From contig JAZKGQ010000024.1 of the NCBI GenBank assembly GCA_040385825.1, forward strand, positions 1 to 64,000: a DNA stretch of 64,000 nt, given 5' to 3'. The stretch is from JANNNF01 sp040385825. GTDB lineage: Bacteria; Pseudomonadota; Alphaproteobacteria; Rhodobacterales; Rhodobacteraceae. The notes beneath the pieces were generated by a model. That model saw nothing but the letters and a program-made list of their open reading frames with translations, was not told the origin of the DNA and ran no database searches. Of this stretch, positions 9,404 through 18,111 are shown piece after piece. A program made the translations under genes and the position numbers. Position 1 is the stretch's first letter. Every line of letters begins with the position of its first letter.

Positions 9404-10629
9404 GCGGCCCCCCTGAACAGCGCGGCCAGTTGCGCGACCGATGTGTGAAAATCCAGTGTCGCCCGCACCTGTGCCGCCGCTGCCGCGCCGCGCGCATCGC
9501 GCAGGTCGGGCCGGGTGATCGCCTGTTCCAGCGCCACCGCCAGCGCCGCCGGATCATCGGGCGGCACCAGCCAGCCATTGTGGCCATCGCGGAACAGCTC
9601 GGGAATGCCCGATATGTTGGTGGTCACGCAAGCGAGGCTTTGCGACGCCGCCTCGACCAGCACATTCGGCAAGCCATCCCTGTCGCCATCGGGGGTGATG
9701 CGGCACGCCAGCGCGAACAGATCGGACGCCGCATACCCCGCCAGCACCTGCCCCTGATCGACCGAGCCATGCCATGTGATGCGACCCGCCAGCCCCAGAC
9801 TGGCGGCGAGCGCCTGCAAAGCGGCCTTGTCGCCCCCGCCCAGATGATCGAAGCGCCAGTGCAGATCACGGGGCAACCGGGCCAGGGCCTGCAACAGCAC
9901 CTCATAGCCCTTTTTCGGCACCGCCCGCCCGACCGAGACAATCCGCACCGGGGCCAGCGGGTCGCGGCCATCGCGCGCGCCGCGATCCCCGGTGAACGGG
10001 GGAAAGCGGTCAAGGTTCAGCCCGTGATAGCTGAGGTGGACACGCCCCGGATCGGCGGCCAGCGATTGCAGGTGTTTGTGCCCGCTGTCGGTGCAGGTCA
10101 CGGCCCACCGCGCGCGCGCCAGTTTCCCGGCCAGTTCCCAATCGGGCGAGGTCCAGATGTCCTTGGCATGCGCCGACACGGACCAGCCCATCCGCAGGAT
10201 GCCGGCCGCGTAATCGGCGACAGAGGCAGGCGTGTGGATGAAATGGGCGTGCAGCAGGGCCGCCCTTTGGGGAAATTCCGCCACCAGAACCGCCGCCTGC
10301 CCGAACCGGCGGATGCGGTTGAGGGTGATGTCGCGGCGAAGGTCGCGCAGGAAGGCGCGGAGTGTCGCCCCGAAACCGGGCTGGCGCGATGCCGCCCACA
10401 ATCCGCGCAAAACGCGGAAAGGCTCCTGATACAGATACTCCGGCAGATACAGCACCGGGGCCTGCATTTCCTCATGCACGGCGTGGCGCTTTTTGTCGGT
10501 CGCATGACGCAGCGACACGATCACCAGATCGAAGCCCGCCAGTTCCAGCCCGCGCAATTCCTGCGCGATGAAGGTTTCCGACAGGCGCGGATAGCCCTTG
10601 ACCACCACGACCAGACGCATGGCGTTCAC
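9400..10629 (-). CDS. Glycosyltransferase family 4, WcaL/exopolysaccharide type
   Basis: A 409-aa GT4 glycosyltransferase. YPRLSETFIAQELRGLE (about residues 13-29) is typical of exopolysaccharide/colanic-acid type GT4 enzymes. HAHFIHTPASVADY and SVSAHAKDIW follow, and the donor site is DGDRDGLPNVLVEAAS, then GIPELFRDGHNGWLVPPDD. Two start codons are possible, at residues 1 and 4. Four-base overlaps at both ends tie it to its neighbours in the leftward operon. Linkage specificity is unknown. Confidence 0.88.
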   Translation of the reverse strand: MNAMRLVVVVKGYPRLSETFIAQELRGLELAGFDLVIVSLRHATDKKRHAVHEEMQAPVLYLPEYLYQEPFRVLRGLWAASRQPGFGATLRAFLRDLRRDITLNRIRRFGQAAVLVAEFPQRAALLHAHFIHTPASVADYAAGILRMGWSVSAHAKDIWTSPDWELAGKLARARWAVTCTDSGHKHLQSLAADPGRVHLSYHGLNLDRFPPFTGDRGARDGRDPLAPVRIVSVGRAVPKKGYEVLLQALARLPRDLHWRFDHLGGGDKAALQALAASLGLAGRITWHGSVDQGQVLAGYAASDLFALACRITPDGDRDGLPNVLVEAASQSLACVTTNISGIPELFRDGHNGWLVPPDDPAALAVALEQAITRPDLRDARGAAAAAQVRATLDFHTSVAQLAALFRGAA

Positions 10630-11837
10630 ACCGCGGACCGCAGGCCTTCCGGCATGTCGACGCGGCGCCGCAAATCCTCGCCCACCAGACGCGCGATGTT
10701 GGGCAGCCCCTCCAGCCGCAGGCCCGGCGTGCCATGCGAGGGCGGGTTGCGATGCGGCAGGGCGCGCAGGGCGGCGGCCATGCGGGCCGGATCGCGCGCC
10801 TGTTCGGGCAGCAGCATGTCGATCATCCCCAGTTCCGCCGCGCGGGTGGCGCGCAAAAGCTGTTCCTCGCGCGGCACGGTGCGCGGCACGATCAGGGCGG
10901 GTTTGTCAAAGGACAGGATCTCGCAATAGGTGTTGTAGCCGCCCATGGCGACCACCCCGCGCGAGGCGGCGATCAGTTCTTCCATCCGCGTGTCGAATTC
11001 GATCACCTGGACCTGCGGAATATCCTGCCCCTTGCGCAGAAACTCGGCCCGCTGGTCGCCCGGCATGTAGGGGCCAAGCACGATCAGCGCCTTCTGGTCC
11101 AGCGTGGGGTCATGCAGATAGGCGTTCATCACGTCTTCCACCAGATCGGCGCCGTCACCGCCGCCCCCGGTGGTGACAAGGATGTAATCCCCCTCGGGCC
11201 GCTGCGTGGACAGGTTTTCGTGCAGGGCCCGGCGTTGCAGGAAGCCCACGAAATCCATCCGGTCGCGCACCGATTGCGGCACGTCCAGCCCGGTCAGCGG
11301 ATCATGGAAATCGGGCGGGCCGTAAACCCAGATGTGGTCATAGGTGCGGTCGATCTTGCCCATCACATCATTGCGCTTCCATTCGGCGTCCAGCAGGCGG
11401 GGGGCGTCCATCACCTCGCGCAGGCCCAGGATCAGGGTGGTGCCCTGCCCTTTCAGATAGGCCAGCGTTTCCTCGATCTCGCCGCGCAGCCCCATCGGTT
11501 CCTTGTCGACGATGAAGATGTCAGGCGCAAAGGTTTCGGCGGTGTGGCGGATGATGGATCGGCGCATCTTGATGGTGTCGGCCACGTCGATATGTTCGGA
11601 CAGAGATGAGTATTCGCCGTTGCGCAGCTTGATCACGCTTGGGATCTTCACGAAATCCACCCGCGCGCGGTAATCGAACGCCCCCGCGATCTGTGACCCC
11701 GAGATGATCAGCACCATCAGGCCGCGATATTCCTCGACCAGCGCATGGGCGATGGTGCGGCAGCGCCGCAGATGGCCCAGCCCGAACGTGTCGTGGCTGT
11801 ACATCAGGACGCGGGCGTTTTCGAAACGGTTTTTCAT
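10626..11837 (-). CDS. Glycosyltransferase, MurG-like fold (COG4671 type), second copy
   Basis: A 403-aa protein starting MKNRFENARVLMYSHDTFG, with GLGHLRRCRTIA as the GxGH loop shared with the 8249-9403 protein. VTTGGGGDGADL and VVAMGGYNTYCEILSF mark the donor-binding half. The start at 11837 was chosen because the reading frame upstream is non-coding overlap with the permease gene. It lies 41 bases after the OppC-type gene and overlaps the GT4 gene by 4 bases. The operon therefore carries two related GT-B enzymes around one GT4. Confidence 0.82.
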   Translation of the reverse strand: MKNRFENARVLMYSHDTFGLGHLRRCRTIAHALVEEYRGLMVLIISGSQIAGAFDYRARVDFVKIPSVIKLRNGEYSSLSEHIDVADTIKMRRSIIRHTAETFAPDIFIVDKEPMGLRGEIEETLAYLKGQGTTLILGLREVMDAPRLLDAEWKRNDVMGKIDRTYDHIWVYGPPDFHDPLTGLDVPQSVRDRMDFVGFLQRRALHENLSTQRPEGDYILVTTGGGGDGADLVEDVMNAYLHDPTLDQKALIVLGPYMPGDQRAEFLRKGQDIPQVQVIEFDTRMEELIAASRGVVAMGGYNTYCEILSFDKPALIVPRTVPREEQLLRATRAAELGMIDMLLPEQARDPARMAAALRALPHRNPPSHGTPGLRLEGLPNIARLVGEDLRRRVDMPEGLRSAV

Positions 11838-11878
11838 GCAGTACGCCTTACAAGCGGGAAACGTGGCGAAGGGTCTGG

Positions 11879-13057
11879 CTATTTGTAGGGATCGGCGGCG
11901 TCGCGCAAGCCGTCGCCCAGGAAGTTGAAGGCAAGGATCACAAGGATCACCGGCACCACCGGGAACATCAGCCAGGGGTAGAGCGCGATGATGTTGACGC
12001 TGCGGGCCTCGGTCAGCAGGATCCCCCAGCTTGAGATCGGCGCGCGCAACCCGATGCCAAGGAAACTGAGCGCGGTTTCCCCAAGGATCATCGCGGGGAT
12101 GGTCAGGGTCGCGGTGGCAATCAGATGCGACATGAAACCCGGCACCATGTGCCGCCCGATGATCCGGCTGCTGCCCGCCCCCATCAGACGGGCCGCCAGC
12201 ACATAGTCTTCCTCGCGCAGGGCCAGCAGTTTCGACCTGACTGCGCGGGCAAGCCCGGTCCAGTCCAGCAGGCCAAGGATCACCGTGATGCCCATGTAGA
12301 CGAGGATGGGACTCCAGGTCACCGGAATGATGGCGGCCAGCGCCATCCACAGCGGAATGGACGGGATGGATTGCAGCACCTCGATCACGCGTTGTGTGAT
12401 CGCGTCGAACCAGCCGCCATGATAGCCCGCAAGCCCGCCGATCACGATGCCCAGCACAAAGCTCATCGTCACGCCAAGGATGCCGATGGTCAGCGAGATG
12501 CGCGCGCCATAGATGGTGCGCGACAGCACATCGCGGCCCAGACGGTCGGTGCCCAGCAAGAACATCTGGCCGTCCTTGGCGGGGCAGACGAAGTGCACGT
12601 TGCCGGGGATCAGGCCCCAGAACTTGTAGCTGTCCCCCGCACAGAAAAACCGCAGCGGCTGCACCTGCGAGGTATCATCGGTGTAGACCCGGCGCAGAGT
12701 TTCCATGTCCAGTACCTGCGTGCGCCCATAGACGAAGGGGCCGACGAACCTGCCCTTGTCAAACAGATGTACGGCCTGCGGCGGGGCGTAAAGGAAATCG
12801 GTGTTGCGGGTCTGCTGGTTGTAGGGGGCCAGAAATTCGCTGACAAGGATCGTCGCATAAATGGCGATCAGGAAAACCCCGCACCAATAGGCGATGCGGT
12901 GCTTGCGGAACTGCCACCACATCAGTTGCAACTGGCTGGCCTGCGCGTATCTGGCCTGCGCCGACCCGGTCTTTTCGGCCTCATACGGGTCAAAGGGCGC
13001 GTCAGACACATAATGGCCCATCGGCGCGCCGGGGGCTGGAAGTTCGGTCTGCGTCAT
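11879..13057 (-). CDS. Peptide-type ABC transporter permease, OppC/DppC-like
   Basis: A 392-aa inner-membrane permease. After a long N-terminal cytoplasmic part comes one membrane segment (about 56-72), then a periplasmic insert of about 100 residues. The binding-protein-dependent permease domain follows, with LGTDRLGRDVLSRTIYGAR at its start and the EAA loop region AARLMGAGSSRIIGRH. The large periplasmic loop is characteristic of YejE-like/OppC permeases that take bulky substrates. It overlaps the OppB-type gene by 4 bases. Confidence 0.9.
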   Translation of the reverse strand: MTQTELPAPGAPMGHYVSDAPFDPYEAEKTGSAQARYAQASQLQLMWWQFRKHRIAYWCGVFLIAIYATILVSEFLAPYNQQTRNTDFLYAPPQAVHLFDKGRFVGPFVYGRTQVLDMETLRRVYTDDTSQVQPLRFFCAGDSYKFWGLIPGNVHFVCPAKDGQMFLLGTDRLGRDVLSRTIYGARISLTIGILGVTMSFVLGIVIGGLAGYHGGWFDAITQRVIEVLQSIPSIPLWMALAAIIPVTWSPILVYMGITVILGLLDWTGLARAVRSKLLALREEDYVLAARLMGAGSSRIIGRHMVPGFMSHLIATATLTIPAMILGETALSFLGIGLRAPISSWGILLTEARSVNIIALYPWLMFPVVPVILVILAFNFLGDGLRDAADPYK

Positions 13058-14052
13058 TTGGCTACCTTTGCGCCAAGGCGGATGCGGGGGTCAAGCAGGG
13101 CAAGGGCAATGTCCGATATCAGCACGCCGATCACCGTGAGGAAGGCCAGAAACATCAGGAACGACCCGGCCAGATACATGTCCTGGCTTTGCAGCGCCCG
13201 GATCAGCATTGGCCCGGTGGTTTCCAGCGACAGCACGATGGCGGTGACCTCTGCCCCCGAGATCATCGCAGGCAGGATCGAGCCGATGTCCGAAATGAAG
13301 AAGTTCAGCGCCATGCGCAGCGGGTACTTCAGCAAGACCTTGCGCGGATGCAGCCCCTTGGCCCGTGCCGTGGTCACATACTGCTTTTGCAACTCGTCCA
13401 GCAGGTTGGCCCGCAACCGCCGCACCATTCCGGCGGTACCCGCCGTGCCGATGATGAACACCGGTATCCAGATATGCGACAGGATCGAGCGGAATTTCTC
13501 CCAACTGAACGGCTCGTTCAGATACTGGCGGTCCATCAGGTTGCCGATGGACACGCCAAACCAGGTGTTGGCGAAATACATCATCACCAGTGCGAGCATG
13601 AAATTCGGCACCGCGATGCCGACCAGCCCCAGAAAGGTCAGGCCATAGTCGCCCCAGCTGTACTGATGCGTCGCCGAATAGATGCCGATGGGAAAGGCCA
13701 GCGCCCAGGTGAACAGGATGGTCAGCACCGACAGGATCACGGTCAGGAACAAACGATCCCCCACCACCTCGTTCACCGGCAGGCGGTATTCAAAGGAATA
13801 TCCGAAATCCCCGGTCAGCATCCCCCCGGCCCAGCGGAAATAGCGCACGATCTGCGGCTGATCAAAGCCGTATTTCTCGCGCAGAACCTCGATCTCGGCC
13901 AGATCGGCCTCCTCGCCCAGGGCCTGCAATTCCGAGACATAGCTTTCAAAGAAATCCCCCGGCGGCAGTTCGATGATGGTGAACACCAGCACCGAAATCA
14001 GGAACAGGGTGGGGATCATGGTCAGAACGCGCAGCGTGATGTAGCGGATCAT
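13054..14052 (-). CDS. Peptide-type ABC transporter permease, OppB/DppB-like
   Basis: A 332-aa permease with the typical OppB opening (MIRYITLRVLTMIPTLFLIS), a periplasmic stretch and five further membrane segments. The EAA motif region YVTTARAKGLHPRKVLLKY contacts the ATPase. It is separated by 3 bases from the binding-protein gene and overlaps the OppC-type gene by 4. Together with the genes at 11879, 14056 and 15942 it makes a complete importer. Confidence 0.92.
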   Translation of the reverse strand: MIRYITLRVLTMIPTLFLISVLVFTIIELPPGDFFESYVSELQALGEEADLAEIEVLREKYGFDQPQIVRYFRWAGGMLTGDFGYSFEYRLPVNEVVGDRLFLTVILSVLTILFTWALAFPIGIYSATHQYSWGDYGLTFLGLVGIAVPNFMLALVMMYFANTWFGVSIGNLMDRQYLNEPFSWEKFRSILSHIWIPVFIIGTAGTAGMVRRLRANLLDELQKQYVTTARAKGLHPRKVLLKYPLRMALNFFISDIGSILPAMISGAEVTAIVLSLETTGPMLIRALQSQDMYLAGSFLMFLAFLTVIGVLISDIALALLDPRIRLGAKVAK

Positions 14053-14055
14053 CCC

Positions 14056-15945
14056 CTAGCTTTCCTCGTAAAAGAAGGTGTCGGGCAGATAGGCCCCGAG
14101 AAAGCTGGTCGGGATGAACCCGTACAGGCCCTCCTCCGGCACGTTGCGCAGTTTCGACGACCGCACCACGGGTTGCAGCGCGCCGTTGACGGTGCCGATG
14201 GTGAACACCTGATCGGCCCGCAAGGCCAGCATCCTGCTCCAGATTTCGGTGCGCTGCGCGGTCGAGGTGCTTTGCCGCCACGCGCCTTGCAGCGCCAGCA
14301 ATTCCTTCACCGGGGCCATGTCCGGCGGCTCTCCCGCCTCGCCGCCCGAGGCATAGTTGCTGCCCCAGACCGGCCATTGCAACTGATCCGCGCCCGTGGG
14401 GGCAAGCTGGTCGGGCGACATGTCCGCCGTGGGCACGCCGTTGTCGAGGCCAAAGAACACCGACATCTGCACCTCGCCCGCCAGGGCCCGGCTGCGGAAC
14501 ACGTCGCGCTGCGAGGTGCGCACATAGATCGCGATGCCCACGTCGCGCATGTGGTCGCGGATCAGTTCCAGCACATCGGTTTCCAGCGTGCTTTCGCCCG
14601 AGGATTCGACGACGATCCCGGCCTTGCGCCCGTCCGCCAACAGCCGGATGCCGCCCCCGGCCCGGTCGGTCAGGCCCAACTCATCCAGCAGGCTATTGGC
14701 CAGCGCGGGGTCATATTGCGCCCAGGCCGCCGCGTATTCCGGTTTGAACAGCGGGCTTTCGGGCGTCACCGTATCGGCGCTTTCGCGGCCAAGGCCAAAA
14801 TAGATCACCTTGTTCAGTTCAGCCCGGTTGATCGCCACCGACATGGCCCGGCGCATCCGCACGTCCTGAAACAGCGCCCGCCACACCGGATCCTTGCAGT
14901 TCAGGTTCGGCAACAGCGCAACGCTGGACCCCTGGGTGCGCCGCCACAGCGACACTTTCAGCGGATGCTGCTTTTCAGCCTGTTTCAGCAGAGTATAGTC
15001 GGGAAAGTCGATGTTGATGGCCTGAAGATCGCTTTCGCCGGTGGCGGTCTTGGCTGCGATGATTTCAGCAGAAGCCACGTCCAGCACGAAACGGTCAACG
15101 TAAGGGAGTTGGGTGCCCGCCTGATCGACGCGGTGAAAATACGGGTTACGCTCAAATATGAATTGCTCGGCGGGGGGGGCAGTGCGCGGGCGCCACGCCT
15201 CCAGCGTCGGCAGGTCGGGGTTTTCGGGCCGGTTCTGGCGCGACATCTTCTGATGCAGGCCCTGCCAGTCGTCGACCCGCATTTCCTCGATCAGGGCCGC
15301 CAGCTTTTCCGGCGTCTGATACTTGGCATGAAACTGCCGCATGTAGGCCCCCGGAATGCACAGCAGCAACGGCAGGGGCGCGGCGAGTTTGGGCAGGAAA
15401 TCGGGGGACGGGGCGGCAAAGGTATAGCGCACGGTCAGATCGTCGATCACCTCGAACGTCGCCAACTGCCCGTCCGACATCAGTTCAGGCGGCGGGCCGG
15501 ACCGGAACAGGTCTTCGTTGTTGATCATGTCCTCCCAGGCATAGACGAAATCGGCAGCGGTGAAGGGGCTGCCGTCCGACCAGCGGTGGCCCGCGCGCAG
15601 GAACAGGGTGTAGATGCGGTTTTCCACCGCCTCGCAGGCGGCAAGGATATCGGGCTGAAGGTTCAGGTTGGCATCATAGCCCATCAGGCGCGAATAGCCG
15701 TTTATCGGGATCATGCGGATATCGCGCTGACCGCCGACCAGCATGCGGATGGTGCCACCCTGCCTGCCGGTCTGTCGCCCCATGGCGGGCAGGTCGATCA
15801 CGCGCGGGTTGGTGGGCAGGCGCTGCGCCATCGGCGGCAGGGTGCCTGCGGCCACGTCGGCCTCCAGCAACGGGGCCTCGGCGTTTGCGCGAATGGGCAG
15901 GGCAGCGGCGGCGAGCAGGCCAAGCGTGGTGCGGCGGGTGATCAT
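14056..15945 (-). CDS. Extracellular solute-binding protein family 5, Tat-exported
   Basis: A 629-aa periplasmic binding protein of the Opp/Dpp/nickel family 5. The N-terminus ITRRTTLGLLAAAALP is a twin-arginine signal, with probable cleavage after IRANA. It is longer than most family members, closer to the YejA-like/oligopeptide group. WSDGSPFTAADFVYAWED is the family signature region. The ATG at 15945 overlaps the stop of the ATPase gene (ATGA). The ligand is unknown: peptides, peptidoglycan fragments or glycan-linked compounds are all possible given the glycosyltransferase neighbours. Confidence 0.9.
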   Translation of the reverse strand: MITRRTTLGLLAAAALPIRANAEAPLLEADVAAGTLPPMAQRLPTNPRVIDLPAMGRQTGRQGGTIRMLVGGQRDIRMIPINGYSRLMGYDANLNLQPDILAACEAVENRIYTLFLRAGHRWSDGSPFTAADFVYAWEDMINNEDLFRSGPPPELMSDGQLATFEVIDDLTVRYTFAAPSPDFLPKLAAPLPLLLCIPGAYMRQFHAKYQTPEKLAALIEEMRVDDWQGLHQKMSRQNRPENPDLPTLEAWRPRTAPPAEQFIFERNPYFHRVDQAGTQLPYVDRFVLDVASAEIIAAKTATGESDLQAINIDFPDYTLLKQAEKQHPLKVSLWRRTQGSSVALLPNLNCKDPVWRALFQDVRMRRAMSVAINRAELNKVIYFGLGRESADTVTPESPLFKPEYAAAWAQYDPALANSLLDELGLTDRAGGGIRLLADGRKAGIVVESSGESTLETDVLELIRDHMRDVGIAIYVRTSQRDVFRSRALAGEVQMSVFFGLDNGVPTADMSPDQLAPTGADQLQWPVWGSNYASGGEAGEPPDMAPVKELLALQGAWRQSTSTAQRTEIWSRMLALRADQVFTIGTVNGALQPVVRSSKLRNVPEEGLYGFIPTSFLGAYLPDTFFYEES

Positions 15946-17876
15946 GCTGTCAGTTCCCGCAGATCGGCGCTTGGGTGGGCCAGCACGAAATGCCCCCCCC
16001 CAAGGTCGATCGGTTGCAGGGCGGCGCGGTCCTCTGGGCTTGCCCGAAACGCCGGAGCCCAACTTTCGGACGCAAGGGTGCTGGACCCGCCGATGGTCTG
16101 AAAATCCAGCGGGCGGTCAAGGTCGGGGTAGGGCACGGCGGCCAGCAGCGCGCGGGTATAGGGATGCACGGGGGCCGTCATGATCACCTCGCGCGGGGCA
16201 AGTTCCACGATGCGCCCGGCCCACATCACCGCAACCCGGTCGGCCATGTAATCGACCACGGCCAGATTGTGCGAGATGAACAGATAGGTCAGGCCAAGGT
16301 CTTTTTGCAAATCCTTCAGCAGGTTCAGGATCTGCGCCTGCACCGATACATCCAGCGCCGACACCGGTTCATCGCACACGATCAGCCCCGGCGTCAGCGC
16401 CAGCGCGCGCGCGATGCCGATGCGCTGGCGCTGCCCGCCGGAAAAGCTGTGCGGGTATCGGTGGCGGGCGGACTGGCCCAGACCGATGGCGGCAAGCAGG
16501 CTGTCCACCGTGGCACGGCGGTCTGCGGGGGTGCCGCGCCGGTGAATGTCCAGCGGTTCGGACAGGATGTTGCCCACCGTCATGCGGGGCGACAGCGACG
16601 ACACCGGGTCCTGGAACACCATCTGAATCTGGGTGCGCAGGCGTTGCAGATCGTCGCCCTGCGCCGCCAGAACATCGACCGGACCGGACCCGTCGTCATA
16701 GATCACCGACCCCGCATCCGGCGTGACCGCGCGCATCAGGATCTTGCTGACCGTGGTCTTGCCACAACCGCTTTCCCCCACCAGCCCCAGACATTCGCCG
16801 CGGCGGATGTCAAAGCTGACGCCATCGACAGCGGGGGCGGCCTTGGCCTTCTGCCCCAGATCCCAGGCTTGGCTACGGGTCTGGAACGTCTTGGTCAGCC
16901 CCCGCACCGACAGCAGCACCTCGGGCGCGCGGGCGGCGGCAGGTTTGGCGGTGCCAAGCGTGCCGGTCAACTTGGCATGGTCGATCCTGATTTCCCGCAA
17001 GGGGCGCAGCCGTTCGCCTGCCGCCATCCCGAATTGCGGCACAGCGGCCATCAGGCCCTTGAGATAGGGGTGCTGCGGGTTGCGGAAGATCGGGCCGACC
17101 GGGCCGGATTCCATGATGCGGCCCTGATAGATCACCACCACCTCATCGGCCACGTTGGCCACCACGCCAAGGTCATGGGTGATCAGCAGGATCGCCATAT
17201 CCAGCCGTTGCTGCAAATCGCGCAGCAGGGTCAGGATCTGCGCCTGAATGGTCACGTCCAGCGCGGTGGTCGGTTCATCCGCGATCAGCAGCGACGGCCC
17301 GCAGATCAGCGCCATGGCGATCATCGCGCGCTGCCGCATGCCGCCAGACAGCTCGAACGGGTACATGTCGAACACCCGGCCCGGCTGGGCAAAGCCCACC
17401 AGCGACAGCATGTCTTGCGCCTTTTCGCGCCGTTCCGCCGCCGTGGCGGTGGTATGTATCTGCAAAACCTCGGCGATCTGGTTGCCCACGCTGTGCAGCG
17501 CGGAAAACGAGGTCATCGGTTCCTGAAAGATCATGCCGATGCGCCTGCCCCGCACCGCGCGGATGGCGCGGCCATCGCGCGGCAGGGTCAACAGGTCGAC
17601 CGGGCCGCCGCCGGTCTTGGGGTCATTGAACAGCACCCGCCCGCTGGTTTGCGCCAGCGCGGGCTGCAAGCCCATCACCGCCTGCCCCAGAATGGATTTG
17701 CCGGACCCGGATTCCCCCACCAGCGCGGTGATCTTGCCCGGACTGACCCGCAGCCCCACGCCTTTCAGCGCCTCCAGCGGGCCGGTGGCCAGTTGAAAGG
17801 TGACCTTCAGATCTTCGATCCGCAGCAGATCGGCGGACAGCAGGTCAGCGCCCAGTTCAGGCCGGTGCAGTGTCAT
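15942..17876 (-). CDS. Fused double ABC ATPase of peptide-type importer (OppD-OppF fusion)
   Basis: A 644-aa cytoplasmic protein with two complete ATPase domains. In the first, Walker A is GESGSGKS (54-61), the signature LSGGM (176-180) and Walker B LLIADEPTTALD. In the second, Walker A is GESGCGKT (367-374), the signature FSGGQ (478-482) and Walker B LIVCDEPVSALD. Both sites look active, in sharp contrast to the ABC-like proteins at either end of this locus. It is the first gene of the leftward operon. The 235-base gap to the divergent DUF3095 gene (17877-18111) must hold both promoters, but I could not pick a convincing -35/-10 pair there. Confidence 0.93.
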   Translation of the reverse strand: MTLHRPELGADLLSADLLRIEDLKVTFQLATGPLEALKGVGLRVSPGKITALVGESGSGKSILGQAVMGLQPALAQTSGRVLFNDPKTGGGPVDLLTLPRDGRAIRAVRGRRIGMIFQEPMTSFSALHSVGNQIAEVLQIHTTATAAERREKAQDMLSLVGFAQPGRVFDMYPFELSGGMRQRAMIAMALICGPSLLIADEPTTALDVTIQAQILTLLRDLQQRLDMAILLITHDLGVVANVADEVVVIYQGRIMESGPVGPIFRNPQHPYLKGLMAAVPQFGMAAGERLRPLREIRIDHAKLTGTLGTAKPAAARAPEVLLSVRGLTKTFQTRSQAWDLGQKAKAAPAVDGVSFDIRRGECLGLVGESGCGKTTVSKILMRAVTPDAGSVIYDDGSGPVDVLAAQGDDLQRLRTQIQMVFQDPVSSLSPRMTVGNILSEPLDIHRRGTPADRRATVDSLLAAIGLGQSARHRYPHSFSGGQRQRIGIARALALTPGLIVCDEPVSALDVSVQAQILNLLKDLQKDLGLTYLFISHNLAVVDYMADRVAVMWAGRIVELAPREVIMTAPVHPYTRALLAAVPYPDLDRPLDFQTIGGSSTLASESWAPAFRASPEDRAALQPIDLGGGHFVLAHPSADLRELTA

Positions 17877-18111
17877 CCCTATCGGCCTTTTGTTGTTTTG
17901 CGCGTGTCTTGCCGGGGCAATCGTACACGGTTCTTTGATCGGGACACTAGCCTAGGGCAAAATTCCTGTCTATTCCGATTGATGCGGCGGGCATCTGCGC
18001 CTGTTTCGGGCAGGATGACGCCGTTTCGTGATCACGGCAATGTTGCGGTGCGAAGGCCGCGCGCGGATGCAAGGCGGCTGCCAGCAGCAGGAAACATGCT
18101 AGGATGACGCG

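Noticed and set aside
13189..16101. 970-codon open frame on the + strand across the permease and binding-protein genes
   Set aside because: It crosses three well-supported genes on the other strand and has the same shadow composition.
15975..18107. 710-codon open frame on the + strand over the double ATPase gene
   Set aside because: Antisense to a gene with clear Walker motifs; no family resemblance.
17877..18111. Promoter pair in the divergent gap between the double ATPase and DUF3095 genes
   Set aside because: A TTGCCC-type element lies there, but no matching -10 at sensible spacing was convincing enough to report as a feature.
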